A stretch of DNA of 64,000 bases from contig QCPD01000002.1 of assembly GCA_003209755.1 (NCBI GenBank), positions 1 to 64,000 on the forward strand, read 5' to 3'. The notes below the pieces were generated by a model that did no database searches, had not been told where the DNA came from, and saw only the letters and a program-made list of their open reading frames with translations. How positions within the stretch are numbered: position 1 is the first letter of the stretch; every line of letters starts with the position of its first letter. This DNA is from Prochlorococcus sp. AG-436-C14 (lineage in GTDB: Bacteria > Cyanobacteriota > Cyanobacteriia > PCC-6307 > Cyanobiaceae). A program made the position numbers and the translations under genes. Positions 43,461 through 53,371 of the stretch are shown here, piece by piece.

Positions 43461-44183
43461 ATGGATTCAGCATCTCTCAGATCCTTAACTCCGTTACTTG
43501 ATGGTATAGATAGATGGGTCGAGCTAGCCCCACTATTACCAATCATTGTCTCATTAGAGCTCGTATTGTCTGCTGATAATGCAGTAGCTCTTGCTTCCAT
43601 AACTAAGAAACTCAATAATATTGATCTTCAAAAAAAAGCTCTGAATATAGGGATATTTATTGCATTAATTTTGAGAATACTTGTAATTCTTACTGCTCAA
43701 TTCATATTAAATTTTTGGCCCGTCAAACTAATTGGTGGTATTTATTTGATTTCTCTATCATTATCAAAATTTCTCTCCATTACTAATTATTCTACAAATT
43801 ACAATCAAGAAAACAATATAAACAAAAACGAAAGTTCGATAATTAATGTTATTCTTTTATTATCCGTAACTGATTTGGCTTTTTCTATAGATAGTATTAC
43901 AGCAGCGGTTGCAATCAGTGATCAATTTCTTTTGGTTATTACTGGAGCAATTATCGGTGTTGTAGCATTAAGATTCACATCTGGATTATTCATTAAGTGG
44001 TTAGAAATCTATACAAATTTAGAGAAAGCAGGTTATATCGCAGTTGGTATTATAGGTTTTAAGTTAATAATTCAATTAATATTATACCAATTAGTTATAC
44101 CCGAATATTTATTCTTTTTAATTATGTTATGTCTTTTCCTTTGGGGTTTTTCATACAAAGAATATAATAATGATAATTCTTAG
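43461..44183 (+). CDS. TerC family integral membrane protein (240 aa)
   Basis: Seven or so hydrophobic helices with the two TerC signatures: [13 protein letters not shown] at about 33-45 and [11 protein letters not shown] at about 139-149. TerC proteins are implicated in metal ion (notably manganese) homeostasis and thylakoid biogenesis; specific substrate not determined here. The middle has a short charged loop with many N. Four bases overlap with the fmt 3' end. Confidence 0.9.
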   Translation: MDSASLRSLTPLLDGIDRWVELAPLLPIIVSLELVLSADNAVALASITKKLNNIDLQKKALNIGIFIALILRILVILTAQFILNFWPVKLIGGIYLISLSLSKFLSITNYSTNYNQENNINKNESSIINVILLLSVTDLAFSIDSITAAVAISDQFLLVITGAIIGVVALRFTSGLFIKWLEIYTNLEKAGYIAVGIIGFKLIIQLILYQLVIPEYLFFLIMLCLFLWGFSYKEYNNDNS

Positions 44184-45190
44184 CTTGAAAATATATCCTT
44201 AATTTTCATTTTCGATTGCAATGATAAGGTGTAACCTTCTGTAGGTTTTTTACCCTCTAGCTGACCATATTTAATTTGAATAAGATTATCTTCCGTCTTG
44301 ACTTGTATCCCATTTTGTTTATTTATTATAATTATTTCTCCAGGTATTCTCTCCTCTATTGAATCGTTGAATATTAGTGGATCATCAATTAATTGTATAT
44401 TATTGCCTAATATGCTAGCTTCTAAAATTTTTATTCTTTTACCTTTATAAAGTGTATATGCATTAGGATATAACCCCTGTATTTTTTTTATTATTCTTCG
44501 AGCACTATTATTCCAATCAATTAAATAATCTTCTTTTTTTAATTGCCTTGCATAACTAGGAATACCAGTCAACTTATTTTGATCAATAGCATTTAATTTA
44601 TGTAACCTTAACGATTTACTTAATTTTTTAGTCTTTTTAATTCTCTCAAGTGATTTGATTAATAGTTTTGATGATAAATTTGACAGCCTATTAGTCAAAA
44701 TCTCTAAATTATCTGAATCATTAATAACGGTTGTTTCTTTTTCTATAACCGGTCCTGTATCCAAGCCTTCTTCCATTGACATAATACAAATACCTGTCTT
44801 TGGATCATCATTCATTAAACTCCATTGAATAGGAGCAGCTCCTCTCCAGGCAGGTAACAGTGAAGCATGACTATTCCAGCATCCAAGTTGTGGCTGATCT
44901 AATATTTCTCTAGGAAGAATTTGACCAAAAGCTACAACTATATAGATATCAGCTTTCAAGCTTATAAGTATTTCCTTTGTAATTTGATCCTTTCTTATTG
45001 ACTGAGTAGTAAATACTGGTATTCCGATGTCTATCGCAGTTTGTTTTACTGGGGACGGTGATAGGCTTTTCCCTCGACCTCTCTTTCTATCTGGTTGTGT
45101 AATTACAGCAATTACTTCATGACCAGCATTAACTATTTTAGTTAGATTTTCGGCAGCATATCTAGGTGTACCCCAAAAAACTATCTTCAC
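44180..45190 (-). CDS. fmt: Methionyl-tRNA formyltransferase
   Basis: A 336-residue Fmt: N-terminal transferase domain with [10 protein letters not shown] at 5-14 and [15 protein letters not shown] near 108-122 (formyl-folate and catalytic His/Asp region), and a C-terminal OB-like domain that binds initiator tRNA. It uses 10-formyl-THF to formylate Met-tRNA. GTG start overlaps the pmbA stop (GTGA), so translation is coupled. Confidence 0.95.
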   Translation of the reverse strand: MKIVFWGTPRYAAENLTKIVNAGHEVIAVITQPDRKRGRGKSLSPSPVKQTAIDIGIPVFTTQSIRKDQITKEILISLKADIYIVVAFGQILPREILDQPQLGCWNSHASLLPAWRGAAPIQWSLMNDDPKTGICIMSMEEGLDTGPVIEKETTVINDSDNLEILTNRLSNLSSKLLIKSLERIKKTKKLSKSLRLHKLNAIDQNKLTGIPSYARQLKKEDYLIDWNNSARRIIKKIQGLYPNAYTLYKGKRIKILEASILGNNIQLIDDPLIFNDSIEERIPGEIIIINKQNGIQVKTEDNLIQIKYGQLEGKKPTEGYTLSLQSKMKIKDIFSS

Positions 45191-46575
45191 GCTTCACCAG
45201 TTATTGAGACGTTTTCAACCCAAACATGTGGACTTATTCCTTGATGTGTGACAATATTTTCATTTTCAATTTTAACAATACTCTTCAATACTTTTAAAAT
45301 ATCTCCTGCAACTGTTGCAGCCTCAATTGAAGTTCTTTTACCATCATTAACGATCCAACCATCAAAGGGTAATGAGAATGAACCTTGGCTAGGTTTTACT
45401 CCAGAATGAATCGCAGATAGTTCATCTATTAATATGTATTCCTTAAGTGTATTTTTAATACATAAACTTTCGTCTTTATCCATTTCAGATTCACTTTTGC
45501 TTACAACTAGCCAATCAGGGGATACTGATACCTTTGCGCCTAATCCAGCATGTCCTGTTGGTTTAACGCCGAATTTTCTTGCTGTTGCTTCTGAATGAAG
45601 AAAATTGGTTAATATTCCATTAGAGATCAGTTTTATATTTTGTGTTGGAGTTCCTTCTCCATCAAAACTGAAAGCTCCTACATTTTCAGGATGAAGGCCT
45701 TCATCGCTAATATTTAAATTAGAAACCGAAATCTGATTACCTATTGAACGCTCATTCATTAAACTTAAGCCATCTATAATTGATCGTGCGTTGAACATAG
45801 AACTAAATGCATTTATTAATTGAAGAAAGGCCTCAGGAGTAAAACAAATTAAATACTTATTCGTCTCGATAGCTTTATAATTTAAATGGCTAATTAACTT
45901 ATCTGATGTTTCATTAATACAAGAAAGTATATCAAGTTTATCTAGGTTAGAATTTATTCTAATACCACCTGCACTTCTTGGTTTTTTGTTTTTTTCCTCT
46001 GCCTTTGCATATAAATATATAGAAGATTGTGACAGTTTCATATGTCTATTAGCTCCCTCACTGTTTATATAGATCCTTTCCATATAACTTTCGCTTAATC
46101 CATTATAGGGTACTGAATCTATTGATTGATGAGTATCAATAAGATCTTTTTCAGCATTTTTTAGGATGTTAAGTAATTCATCAATTGTATGAGTATTGGA
46201 AATTTGAGAATTTACTTCTTCTAATTTGGTTTTAGCTAAAGGAGAGAACTCTGGAGATTCTTTTTTATTTCCAAAAAGGCTAGCTTCTATTGCTCCTCTC
46301 ATTGCTTTTTTAATACCCTCACTTGTTATGTCAGAAGTACTTGTTACACCTACTTGATTATCTTTATTCCATACTCTTAATGTCATTGAATTTCTTTGGG
46401 AACCTTTTAGTTGTTTAGCATTTCCATGTTGAACTTGAACAGAAATATCGTTACTTACTGATGCTCCCATATCCCATTTTAATATTTCTAATTCTTTACT
46501 ATATTTTTCTAAAAGATTATTCAAAACTTCTGCATCTAATGTACCTATTTTTTGATTTGTAAGTGATTTATTCAT
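45187..46575 (-). CDS. pmbA: PmbA/TldE metalloprotease partner
   Basis: A 462-residue TldE/PmbA homologue following tldD without spacing (its ATG is immediately after the tldD stop). TldE is the non-zinc partner of the TldD/TldE heterodimer that degrades or matures small peptides. Visible: [22 protein letters not shown] and a C-terminal A-G-D-I-L-K region; the HExxxH of TldD is absent, as expected. Full family length. Confidence 0.93.
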   Translation of the reverse strand: MNKSLTNQKIGTLDAEVLNNLLEKYSKELEILKWDMGASVSNDISVQVQHGNAKQLKGSQRNSMTLRVWNKDNQVGVTSTSDITSEGIKKAMRGAIEASLFGNKKESPEFSPLAKTKLEEVNSQISNTHTIDELLNILKNAEKDLIDTHQSIDSVPYNGLSESYMERIYINSEGANRHMKLSQSSIYLYAKAEEKNKKPRSAGGIRINSNLDKLDILSCINETSDKLISHLNYKAIETNKYLICFTPEAFLQLINAFSSMFNARSIIDGLSLMNERSIGNQISVSNLNISDEGLHPENVGAFSFDGEGTPTQNIKLISNGILTNFLHSEATARKFGVKPTGHAGLGAKVSVSPDWLVVSKSESEMDKDESLCIKNTLKEYILIDELSAIHSGVKPSQGSFSLPFDGWIVNDGKRTSIEAATVAGDILKVLKSIVKIENENIVTHQGISPHVWVENVSITGEA

Positions 46576-48021
46576 TTATCTACCTCCTACCGTTATTGAA
46601 TCTACTTTTATATGTGGTTGCCCCACAGTTACATTTACGCTTCCACTTACAGATCCACAAAAACCCGCTGCAAGATCAAGGTCGTTAGCGCACATTGATA
46701 TTCTTGGTAGTATTTCCTTTGCTTCGCCGATTAATGTTGCACCCTTAACTGGTTTATCAAGTTTTCCATTCTTAATTAAATAGCCTTCTTCAACTGAGAA
46801 ATTAAATTGACCAGTTGGACCTACACTACCCCCACCCATTGATTTACAGTAAAGTCCATCATCAATACTTTTAATTAACTCCTCAGGAGAAAAATTACCT
46901 TGTTTAATGTACGTATTTCTCATGCGACTTGCTGCTGCGAATGAGAAATTTTGTCTCCTGCCGCTACCTGTTCTAGGATGACCAGTTCTTAAAGAGCCAG
47001 CTCTATCTGAGAGGAATTGTTTTAATATGCCATTTTCTATTAGTAATGTATTTTGAGGTTCCATACCTTCATCATCCATAGATATTGAACCAAAAGCATG
47101 ATTTGAAATTCCCTCATCTACCGCACTTACAGACTTGTGAGCTATTTGTTTGTTTATAGAATTATTAAAAGGAGAGGTACCTCTTTCTAATTGAGTAGTT
47201 TCAAGAAGATGACCACAGGCTTCATGGAATATGACCCCTCCAAATTTATTAGCAAGAACAACAGGCATTTGACCTGCATCCACATAGCCTGCATAAAGCA
47301 TTCTCTGAGCACTTTCATTTAATTCATAGGCACTTTTTTCGATTTCCCAGTTTCTTAAATCATCAGGGTTACCAGAACTTCCATATCTTCTTGCAGATGA
47401 CGATCTGTTTTTATCTTGTTGTGCTATCACATTTATTCCAACAGTTTGATGAAGACGGATATCTCTAGCAAATACTCCATCAGATGCCGCTACAAGAACT
47501 TCTTGCCAATTCCTGGAATAACTAGCTCTTCTAACTTGTAGATTTTTGTTTTTATTAGCAAGTGATTTTGTGGCTTGAAGTAATTTAAGAGTCGATTCAT
47601 CAAGATCAGGTGAATTGTCTAACCAATCAATCTTTTTTTTACCAAAATCCTTCAAATCTGATAAACCTACAAATTTGTAATTATTTTTAGTTCCAGTTGT
47701 GAGACCTAGCATCCTTAATGCTTGGTTAAGAGCAAAGAGAAGACCAGCTTTTGATAAATCATTTGTGCTAACAAAACCGTCTTTTTTACCATGAAACACC
47801 CTAATACCTGCACCAATACCAAAAGAAGGACTTACATTTGAAATATCATCTTGCTCGGCTAGAAGAGATATGTTCTCAGATTTTTCAAGAAAGACTTCTA
47901 CAAGGTCAGCTCCAGCGGATTTGCCAAGAGACAATAATTCTTCAATTTGTGGTTTTAATCTTTCGTCAAAAGTATGAAATAACAAATTTTCATTTAGTTT
48001 AGTTAGTAATGTGTTTGTCAA
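46576..48021 (-). CDS. tldD: TldD metalloprotease subunit
   Basis: A 481-residue TldD with the zinc motif H-E-A-C-G-H at about 266-271 preceded by G-G-V-I-F and followed by L-L-E-T-T, and the C-terminal glycine-rich G-S-V-S-G-S-V. TldD/TldE cleave peptides through a closed central chamber. First gene of a three-gene operon tldD-pmbA-fmt on the minus strand. Start ATG 48021. Confidence 0.95.
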   Translation of the reverse strand: MTNTLLTKLNENLLFHTFDERLKPQIEELLSLGKSAGADLVEVFLEKSENISLLAEQDDISNVSPSFGIGAGIRVFHGKKDGFVSTNDLSKAGLLFALNQALRMLGLTTGTKNNYKFVGLSDLKDFGKKKIDWLDNSPDLDESTLKLLQATKSLANKNKNLQVRRASYSRNWQEVLVAASDGVFARDIRLHQTVGINVIAQQDKNRSSSARRYGSSGNPDDLRNWEIEKSAYELNESAQRMLYAGYVDAGQMPVVLANKFGGVIFHEACGHLLETTQLERGTSPFNNSINKQIAHKSVSAVDEGISNHAFGSISMDDEGMEPQNTLLIENGILKQFLSDRAGSLRTGHPRTGSGRRQNFSFAAASRMRNTYIKQGNFSPEELIKSIDDGLYCKSMGGGSVGPTGQFNFSVEEGYLIKNGKLDKPVKGATLIGEAKEILPRISMCANDLDLAAGFCGSVSGSVNVTVGQPHIKVDSITVGGR

Positions 48022-48157
48022 TGTTTTTTTTTTTTTATTATGGCATTTGAATGGCTTAACTGCGTATTTGAATCTTAAGAAGTCATGATTTTTGTTATTC
48101 TTTAATCAAATGAATAAATAAGTAAGACATATCAGTTAATTATTAATAAATATTTGT

Positions 48158-48709
48158 TTAATTATCACCTAACCATTTCTGACCATTTAGTCTTTGTAAA
48201 ACTCTTGATATTAATAAAGGTAATGTAGTCTTTCTTTCGTCAATTAGAAAGGATTCGACAATGCTTGGTTCTGAATTTGACTCAGCCAATAATATAGTTT
48301 TATCGGAAGTTATTAAGTCTTTATCAAAGCAAAGCCAAAATTTTCTTTGCTCAGACAATTCACAAAAAACAATCCAGCACTCTCCACCAACAACAGGCCT
48401 TTTACCTTCGATTAATTTAATATTTTTAACAATTGCCCCTTTTTCTTCTATAGATGACTTTAATCCAGGAATTAAATGTTTAATTATAAATTCTTCAAAT
48501 GGTTTATCCTCTAGCTTTGGAGGTTTTATTGGTTTCTTTGGGATAGGAGGAATTTCTACTTTGATGTCAGAGGCTGCTTCAGGTTTATCTAATATGTTCG
48601 GATCTTTCTTGCCTAGAGAAGCAGTTTCGGGCATATCTAAATAATCAGATTCAGCCTTAATTACTTCATTATTAGAACCGTTACCGCTAGAGTTGGGTTG
48701 ATTTTCCAT
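48158..48709 (-). CDS. DUF2996 family protein (183 aa)
   Basis: Cyanobacterial DUF2996: a disordered, proline/lysine/glutamate-rich N-terminal 70 residues (I-P-P-I-P-K-K-P-I-K-P-P-K) followed by a compact domain of about 105 residues with E-E-F-I-I-K-H-L-I-P-G-L-K-S, G-E-C-W-I-V-F-C-E-L and R-K-F-W-L-C-F-D. Function unknown. The minus-strand frame is correct; the plus-strand open frame is low-complexity. Confidence 0.82.
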   Translation of the reverse strand: MENQPNSSGNGSNNEVIKAESDYLDMPETASLGKKDPNILDKPEAASDIKVEIPPIPKKPIKPPKLEDKPFEEFIIKHLIPGLKSSIEEKGAIVKNIKLIEGKRPVVGGECWIVFCELSEQRKFWLCFDKDLITSDKTILLAESNSEPSIVESFLIDERKTTLPLLISRVLQRLNGQKWLGDN

Positions 48710-48783
48710 ATTTTTATTTTAGCAAATTTATAATGATGATTGTTGAGATATTTTTAATTAAAAATATTGGTTGATTTTATTTT

Positions 48784-49332
48784 TTACCAATTTGAAAAAG
48801 ATTCATCATTCCAATCACTTGAAATTTTGCTTGATTGCTTAATAGTTTCGTTGTTTTCATTCTGATCTTCGTATTGCTCTTCATAATGACTAGAGCCGTT
48901 ATATGTAACATTACTATTGTTATTAATAAAATATTCATTATTTCTTTGAGTTTTGCCTATTATTCTAAAACTAGCATTAATTGTAGGTGATGGGTCTTTA
49001 ATATCTCTCTCAATCAAGGTGTTATCGTAGGATATTTCCGTACTTGATTCTTTGTACTCCTTGATATCATCATTATGATCATCTTCTTTAAATCTCAGTG
49101 ATCTTTTCGGCAGTTCTTGAGTTATTTTTGCGATATTAGTTGTTATAAAATAAGAGAGTATAAAACCAGTTCCTGATGATATAGCAAGGTAAGTACCTAA
49201 TGTAAGTGAGGGAGTATTCCAAATTAGTATTCTTAATTTTGTATATTGCTTATTATTGCTAATACTTAGAAAAATAATTAGTAATAATGTAGACAAAAAA
49301 GGTGTAGCTTTAATTAAATAATTCAATTTCAT
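48784..49332 (-). CDS. LapA-like membrane protein (182 aa)
   Basis: Two hydrophobic helices (about residues 12-25 and 44-67) around L-R-I-L-I-W-N-T-P-S-L-T-L-G, which resembles the DUF1049/LapA arrangement, then a long charged and asparagine-rich tail. LapA proteins influence lipopolysaccharide assembly in enterobacteria; in cyanobacteria the role is not known. Its ATG overlaps the stop of ubiX by four bases, so it is the last gene of the ribonuclease-ubiX-LapA operon. Confidence 0.65.
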   Translation of the reverse strand: MKLNYLIKATPFLSTLLLIIFLSISNNKQYTKLRILIWNTPSLTLGTYLAISSGTGFILSYFITTNIAKITQELPKRSLRFKEDDHNDDIKEYKESSTEISYDNTLIERDIKDPSPTINASFRIIGKTQRNNEYFINNNSNVTYNGSSHYEEQYEDQNENNETIKQSSKISSDWNDESFSNW

Positions 49333-49937
49333 TTATTTGGACCATCCCATCTTTTTATATAATCTAAGTCCTCTCCAAGTGAATCAAATAATCTAACTAC
49401 AATAAAATCTATTATATCTTCAATTTTTTGTGGGTTTGTATACCAAGCTGGAATAGGCGGTACAATTAATGCACCTGCAGTTGCTAGACGTTTAATATTT
49501 TCAATGTGAATTAAATTTAACGGTGACTCCCTAGGAGAAATTATTAAAGGCCTATTTTCTTTTAAGTGAACATCAGCACATCTTTCAATTAAATCTAATG
49601 AGAAGCCAGAGGCTATTCTTCCTAGAGTTCCCATTGAACAAGGAACAATAACCATACCCTTAGTTTTATGACTCCCGCTTGCAATTGGGGCTGAATGATC
49701 ATTCCATCTATAACAGGTTAATTTGCCTGAACTCACATCTAGTTTATTTCTCCAAAAAACACTTTGAGCAATTGGTTCAACAGGGATATTAATATTACGT
49801 TCACTTTTGGCTACCTCATATGCACCTTTACTAAGGATTAAATCTACTGTTTGATTATTCTCTAACAATACCTGTATTGAACGCTCCCCTATTTGCATGG
49901 CAGAAGCTCCCGTAATCGCGATTACAATACTGTTCAT
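49329..49937 (-). CDS. ubiX: Flavin prenyltransferase UbiX
   Basis: A 202-residue flavoprotein: A-I-T-G-A-S-A-M-Q-I-G at about 7-17 (phosphate-binding loop), V-P-C-S-M-G-T-L at about 98-105, S-P-R-E-S-P-L at about 134-140 (conserved prenyl-site residues). It makes the prenylated FMN used by UbiD decarboxylases in quinone synthesis. Six bases separate it from the RNase-like gene upstream, giving an operon. Confidence 0.94.
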   Translation of the reverse strand: MNSIVIAITGASAMQIGERSIQVLLENNQTVDLILSKGAYEVAKSERNINIPVEPIAQSVFWRNKLDVSSGKLTCYRWNDHSAPIASGSHKTKGMVIVPCSMGTLGRIASGFSLDLIERCADVHLKENRPLIISPRESPLNLIHIENIKRLATAGALIVPPIPAWYTNPQKIEDIIDFIVVRLFDSLGEDLDYIKRWDGPNK

Positions 49938-49943
49938 TAGTTA

Positions 49944-52235
49944 TTAATTATCAGATCCAATATCATCAGTATTTAATGATTCAGAATCACCTTCTTTTAC
50001 AAGCTCTAAGTCAATTTGATTTTTTAGAATATCTACTTTTAAAACTCTAACATTAACTTTTTGTGCAAGTTGATAAGTTTTTTTATTCTTTCTTCCTACT
50101 AACAGGTTTTGCCTTGATCTATATTCGTACCAATCATCACCTAGAGTGCTTACATGTACTAATCCTTCGGCAGTTATATCATCTATTTCAGCAAAAAAAC
50201 CATAACTTTGAACACCGGTAATAATTGCTGTTACTTCTTTTCCTATAATATTCTGAGCTTCCCTACCCTGTGCAATTGATATTATATTATTTCTGAATGT
50301 TTTTGATATTTTTCTAATTTCGTTTAAATTTTGCACTAATCTTAGGTTTGAGTGATTATCAATAGTTTCTTTTAATTTAGGAGGAAATATTTCCCAATTA
50401 GTATGTTTCCAGCTATCTTTATTTCCTAAATGAATGATATTTTTACTGCGACTTGTAAGTTTATTTTTACCTTCTTTTAGAAGTGAAGTTAATATAAATT
50501 GATTAAATACGTTCCAGTAATTTAAGGATGGGCAAGACCACGGAGATTCAATATTATTGAAGCTCACCTCGAGATTTAAATCCTCTATATCTATCTGAGG
50601 ATCAAATTTATGAAGTTTTAAATGTATGCCAGGAATTATATGTTTAACTAGTTTATGGAGTATTTTCTTTTCGTTACTTGATTCAAATGATTTTATTAAC
50701 TCAGTTGTTGTTACAGTCCCATCAACATTAACAATTATCTTTTTATCTAATGCTAAAGCAGTTTTGGTTAATTCATTAATTGATGCTTGATCAATTTCTT
50801 CATGTTGTTTATAAATAAAGGGTAATTTAAATCCAATTAGATGTTTAGCAAGAATGTTACTTGAAAGTCTAATATATATATCTAATATTGACTGTGAATC
50901 GCAGCTGTCATAGGTTTTTGACCAACCATAAAAGTCTCGGCCTGGAAAGGCCTTCTGTAATTCACTTAATCTTTCTAAATTTGGAATATTTTCATCTAAT
51001 TTAATATTTACATTATTAGTATTATTGATAAGCTTTGAAGAATATATAATGGTATAGATAACCTCTAAATTATCTTTAATACCTTTAAGTGCAATTGGAA
51101 TTGACTTCGATGTAGCCTTTCTCTTATTAATAGCTTTGAGGTGATTTGGTGTAATCAACTTGACAGGTTTTATAATACTGAGTACAAATTTCCAATCAAT
51201 AATATCGCCTTCTTTGTTTATATCTATCAATAAAGATATGGCCTCACATTCTTCGTTAAGTTTAAATTGAGAAGCTGATCTAAGTGATTCATTAAGGAAA
51301 TCTAACCAGTTATTTCCTAAACAGATGACTTCACCTTTTTCCTTTAGATATTTATCAAGCTTCCCACCTAAATTTATTCTTTCAGAAACAGTAGGGGCAT
51401 GTATCCAGATTCTATTTCCGCCTTCATAGGGTTGAGCAAATAATGCAGGCAGCGATGGAGATTTTGTAGATTCCCAACTTTCAAATAAAAGTGAAGGTTG
51501 AGTCGTAAAGTCTTCTCTTCCTTTTAATGGGATTTTCCTAGGGGCAATTTTAGGTGGATCAACATTTCTACATACATTGTTCTTAGAAAGTAATAATTCT
51601 ATATCACCTTCTACACCAGCATTTATTGATAACTGTCTTATTATTGAAGCTTTTGCTTTAAATTGAGCAATAGGATATTTATTAATCTTTATTTCATATA
51701 TTACATCCTTATCTAATAGTATTTTTTGAACTTTTATATCATCTTCAAGCTCAATAATAACAGGTAACCTGTCATCTAATGGATAGGCCTTTAATTTTCC
51801 AGTTGATTTTTCTTGCTCGACCCTTGCAAGCAAATTATCATTATATCTTTGTAATACACATTGTATTGTTCCTTCAGGTGCTCTTCTTTTTACTCCTTGT
51901 TTTGTGATTAATACAATTACAAGATCACCATGCCAGGCATTATTTAAATTAGCTTCTCTAATGTAAATGTCTTCTCCTTGATCCTCTCTTACAACAAAGC
52001 AATATCCTTTACTACTACAACGAAGTCTACCTTGCAAAAAACCAATATCATTATTAATTGCCAGTTTATCGTCATTTGTATTTTGTAGTATGCCAATTTT
52101 TGTTAGAGCTTTAATTGCAATGTTTAAATTATCCTTATCAAGCTTTTTTGTAAGTTTTAATGATTTTTCTAATTTTGAAATTTCTAATCCGTCTGTTCTA
52201 TCAAGACTTTCAAGTATTTTTAAGACTGATGTCAT
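49944..52235 (-). CDS. RNase II/R-like protein lacking the catalytic aspartate cluster (Zam-type, 763 aa)
   Basis: It has the overall RNase II/R architecture: N-terminal winged helix and cold-shock-like regions to about 200 (L-Q-G-R-L-R-C-S-S-K-G-Y-C-F), a central RNB-like region (S-L-P-A-L-F-A-Q-P-Y-E-G-G-N-R-I-W-I-H-A, then L-D-K-Y-L-K-E-K-G-E, comparable to V-H-I-A-D-V-S and L-D-x-E-A-x-x-R) and a C-terminal S1 domain (G-K-E-V-T-A-I-I-T-G-V-Q-S-Y-G-F-F-A-E-I-D). The D-x-D-D-A motif that carries the essential Mg-binding aspartates is not visible. It resembles the cyanobacterial protein annotated as Zam; exonuclease activity is doubtful. Confidence 0.75.
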   Translation of the reverse strand: MTSVLKILESLDRTDGLEISKLEKSLKLTKKLDKDNLNIAIKALTKIGILQNTNDDKLAINNDIGFLQGRLRCSSKGYCFVVREDQGEDIYIREANLNNAWHGDLVIVLITKQGVKRRAPEGTIQCVLQRYNDNLLARVEQEKSTGKLKAYPLDDRLPVIIELEDDIKVQKILLDKDVIYEIKINKYPIAQFKAKASIIRQLSINAGVEGDIELLLSKNNVCRNVDPPKIAPRKIPLKGREDFTTQPSLLFESWESTKSPSLPALFAQPYEGGNRIWIHAPTVSERINLGGKLDKYLKEKGEVICLGNNWLDFLNESLRSASQFKLNEECEAISLLIDINKEGDIIDWKFVLSIIKPVKLITPNHLKAINKRKATSKSIPIALKGIKDNLEVIYTIIYSSKLINNTNNVNIKLDENIPNLERLSELQKAFPGRDFYGWSKTYDSCDSQSILDIYIRLSSNILAKHLIGFKLPFIYKQHEEIDQASINELTKTALALDKKIIVNVDGTVTTTELIKSFESSNEKKILHKLVKHIIPGIHLKLHKFDPQIDIEDLNLEVSFNNIESPWSCPSLNYWNVFNQFILTSLLKEGKNKLTSRSKNIIHLGNKDSWKHTNWEIFPPKLKETIDNHSNLRLVQNLNEIRKISKTFRNNIISIAQGREAQNIIGKEVTAIITGVQSYGFFAEIDDITAEGLVHVSTLGDDWYEYRSRQNLLVGRKNKKTYQLAQKVNVRVLKVDILKNQIDLELVKEGDSESLNTDDIGSDN

Positions 52236-52321
52236 AATAAAAATGGCAATTTAATTTAATTTCATTTGGTTTAAGTCTTTAAAAAATGAAGACTATATTT
52301 ATTAATAATAATCTTAGCTTA

Positions 52322-52615
52322 CTACCTATCATCTGTTGATTCATTTTTGATTTGTGCTAAAAGATTAATTCCTATGATTAAGAATACAATTCCAGATAGT
52401 AGCTTAAGCAAGTATGCAGGAATTAGATTAGCAATTGACCCTCCCGCTAAAGCCCCTAAAAGAGTAGCTAATATAAGGGCTATAGACGAGCCAATAAATA
52501 CTGCTAGAGGTTTATTAGTTGTACTACTTAAGGTTATTGTTGTTAATTGAGTTTTATCGCCCATTTCAGCTAGAAATACCGTGACAAATGTTGTAAAAAG
52601 GAGAGTTAGTATCAT
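52322..52615 (-). CDS. Half-size UPF0016/GDT1 transporter subunit (97 aa)
   Basis: Three hydrophobic helices with the family motif E-M-G-D-K-T-Q near residues 17-23. Full UPF0016 proteins (TMEM165/GDT1, Mn2+ or Ca2+/H+ exchangers) carry this motif twice in six helices; this protein has one half. The second half is encoded by the neighbour at 52625, so the two are expected to assemble as a hetero-oligomer. Substrate likely Mn2+, inferred from family. Confidence 0.88.
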   Translation of the reverse strand: MILTLLFTTFVTVFLAEMGDKTQLTTITLSSTTNKPLAVFIGSSIALILATLLGALAGGSIANLIPAYLLKLLSGIVFLIIGINLLAQIKNESTDDR

Positions 52616-52624
52616 TAAACTATT

Positions 52625-52987
52625 TCAGGATATAATTTTAATAAAGTCAATAAAACCCTGAGTTACTAGGTATACTCCTAAACTTAACATAATTATTCCT
52701 GAAACTACTGTAAATCTTTGCCTTGGTAAGTTATTTGCTATCCATCTTCCGATTAGAACCCCCAGAAGGCTTGTTGAAATAAGAGCTAGGGCTGCACCTA
52801 TGAAAATAATTATTGGTCTTCCGGATTGAGCAGAAAGAATTAATGTTGCAAGTTGTGTCTTGTCTCCTAACTCAGCCAGAAAAATTGTACTAAAAGATGT
52901 AATTAATATACTTAAAAAAGGATTAGAATCCTTTGATTCACTGTTTTCTGGATTAGAATTTGAATTAGGTTGACCCATTATTACCAA
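52625..52987 (-). CDS. Half-size UPF0016/GDT1 transporter subunit (120 aa)
   Basis: Partner of the gene at 52322, which follows after nine bases. It has a polar N-terminal extension of about 20 residues, three helices and E-L-G-D-K-T-Q at about 41-47. ATG three codons in (M-G-Q-P) is an equally good start. Both halves share about the same layout, consistent with the known duplicated family fold. Located upstream in transcription order, so it is the first gene of the pair. Confidence 0.88.
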   Translation of the reverse strand: MVIMGQPNSNSNPENSESKDSNPFLSILITSFSTIFLAELGDKTQLATLILSAQSGRPIIIFIGAALALISTSLLGVLIGRWIANNLPRQRFTVVSGIIMLSLGVYLVTQGFIDFIKIIS

Positions 52988-53284
52988 TTAAGTAATTTTA
53001 TCCTTTTTGTTTATATAATATTTACATATTATATATAAACCTATACTCTAAATGATCAAGTTTTCATTAAAATCGCAATAATTTTAAGATTTTAGAATTA
53101 TCCAAATATTTGCCATGCCATCAGTAAATTTCAAATCACAGCCTAAAATCTTATTTTAAGCTGTTCCAAAAAATCCCCTAATGTTTATGGCCCCCCGTAT
53201 AGGAAATGATTAAACATCAAAATTTTTTAATTATTTCGTAGGTATGCATGTTTTTTAGTAGTATGTAAAAAATTTCAAAAAAAC

Positions 53285-53368
53285 ATGGGAAACCTTTTGC
53301 CTCTAGTAGCAGTCTTTCTTGCAGGACCAGCAATCATTGCTTTGATCTTCTATAGAAGAGGTGTTTAA
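53285..53368 (+). CDS. psb30: Probable photosystem II reaction-centre protein Psb30/Ycf12 (27 aa)
   Basis: A 27-residue peptide: G-N-L-L-P-L-V-A-V-F, then L-A-G-P-A-I-I-A-L-I-F and a tail Y-R-R-G-V. The A-G-P-x-V/I-I-x-L...R-x-G pattern at the end of a single helix is that of Psb30/Ycf12, which sits at the periphery of PSII near cytochrome b559. A conserved ATG about 80 bases after an AT-rich leader and its position convergent with recJ support it. Identity rests on a short motif, so moderate confidence. Confidence 0.55.
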   Translation: MGNLLPLVAVFLAGPAIIALIFYRRGV

Positions 53369-53371
53369 AGT

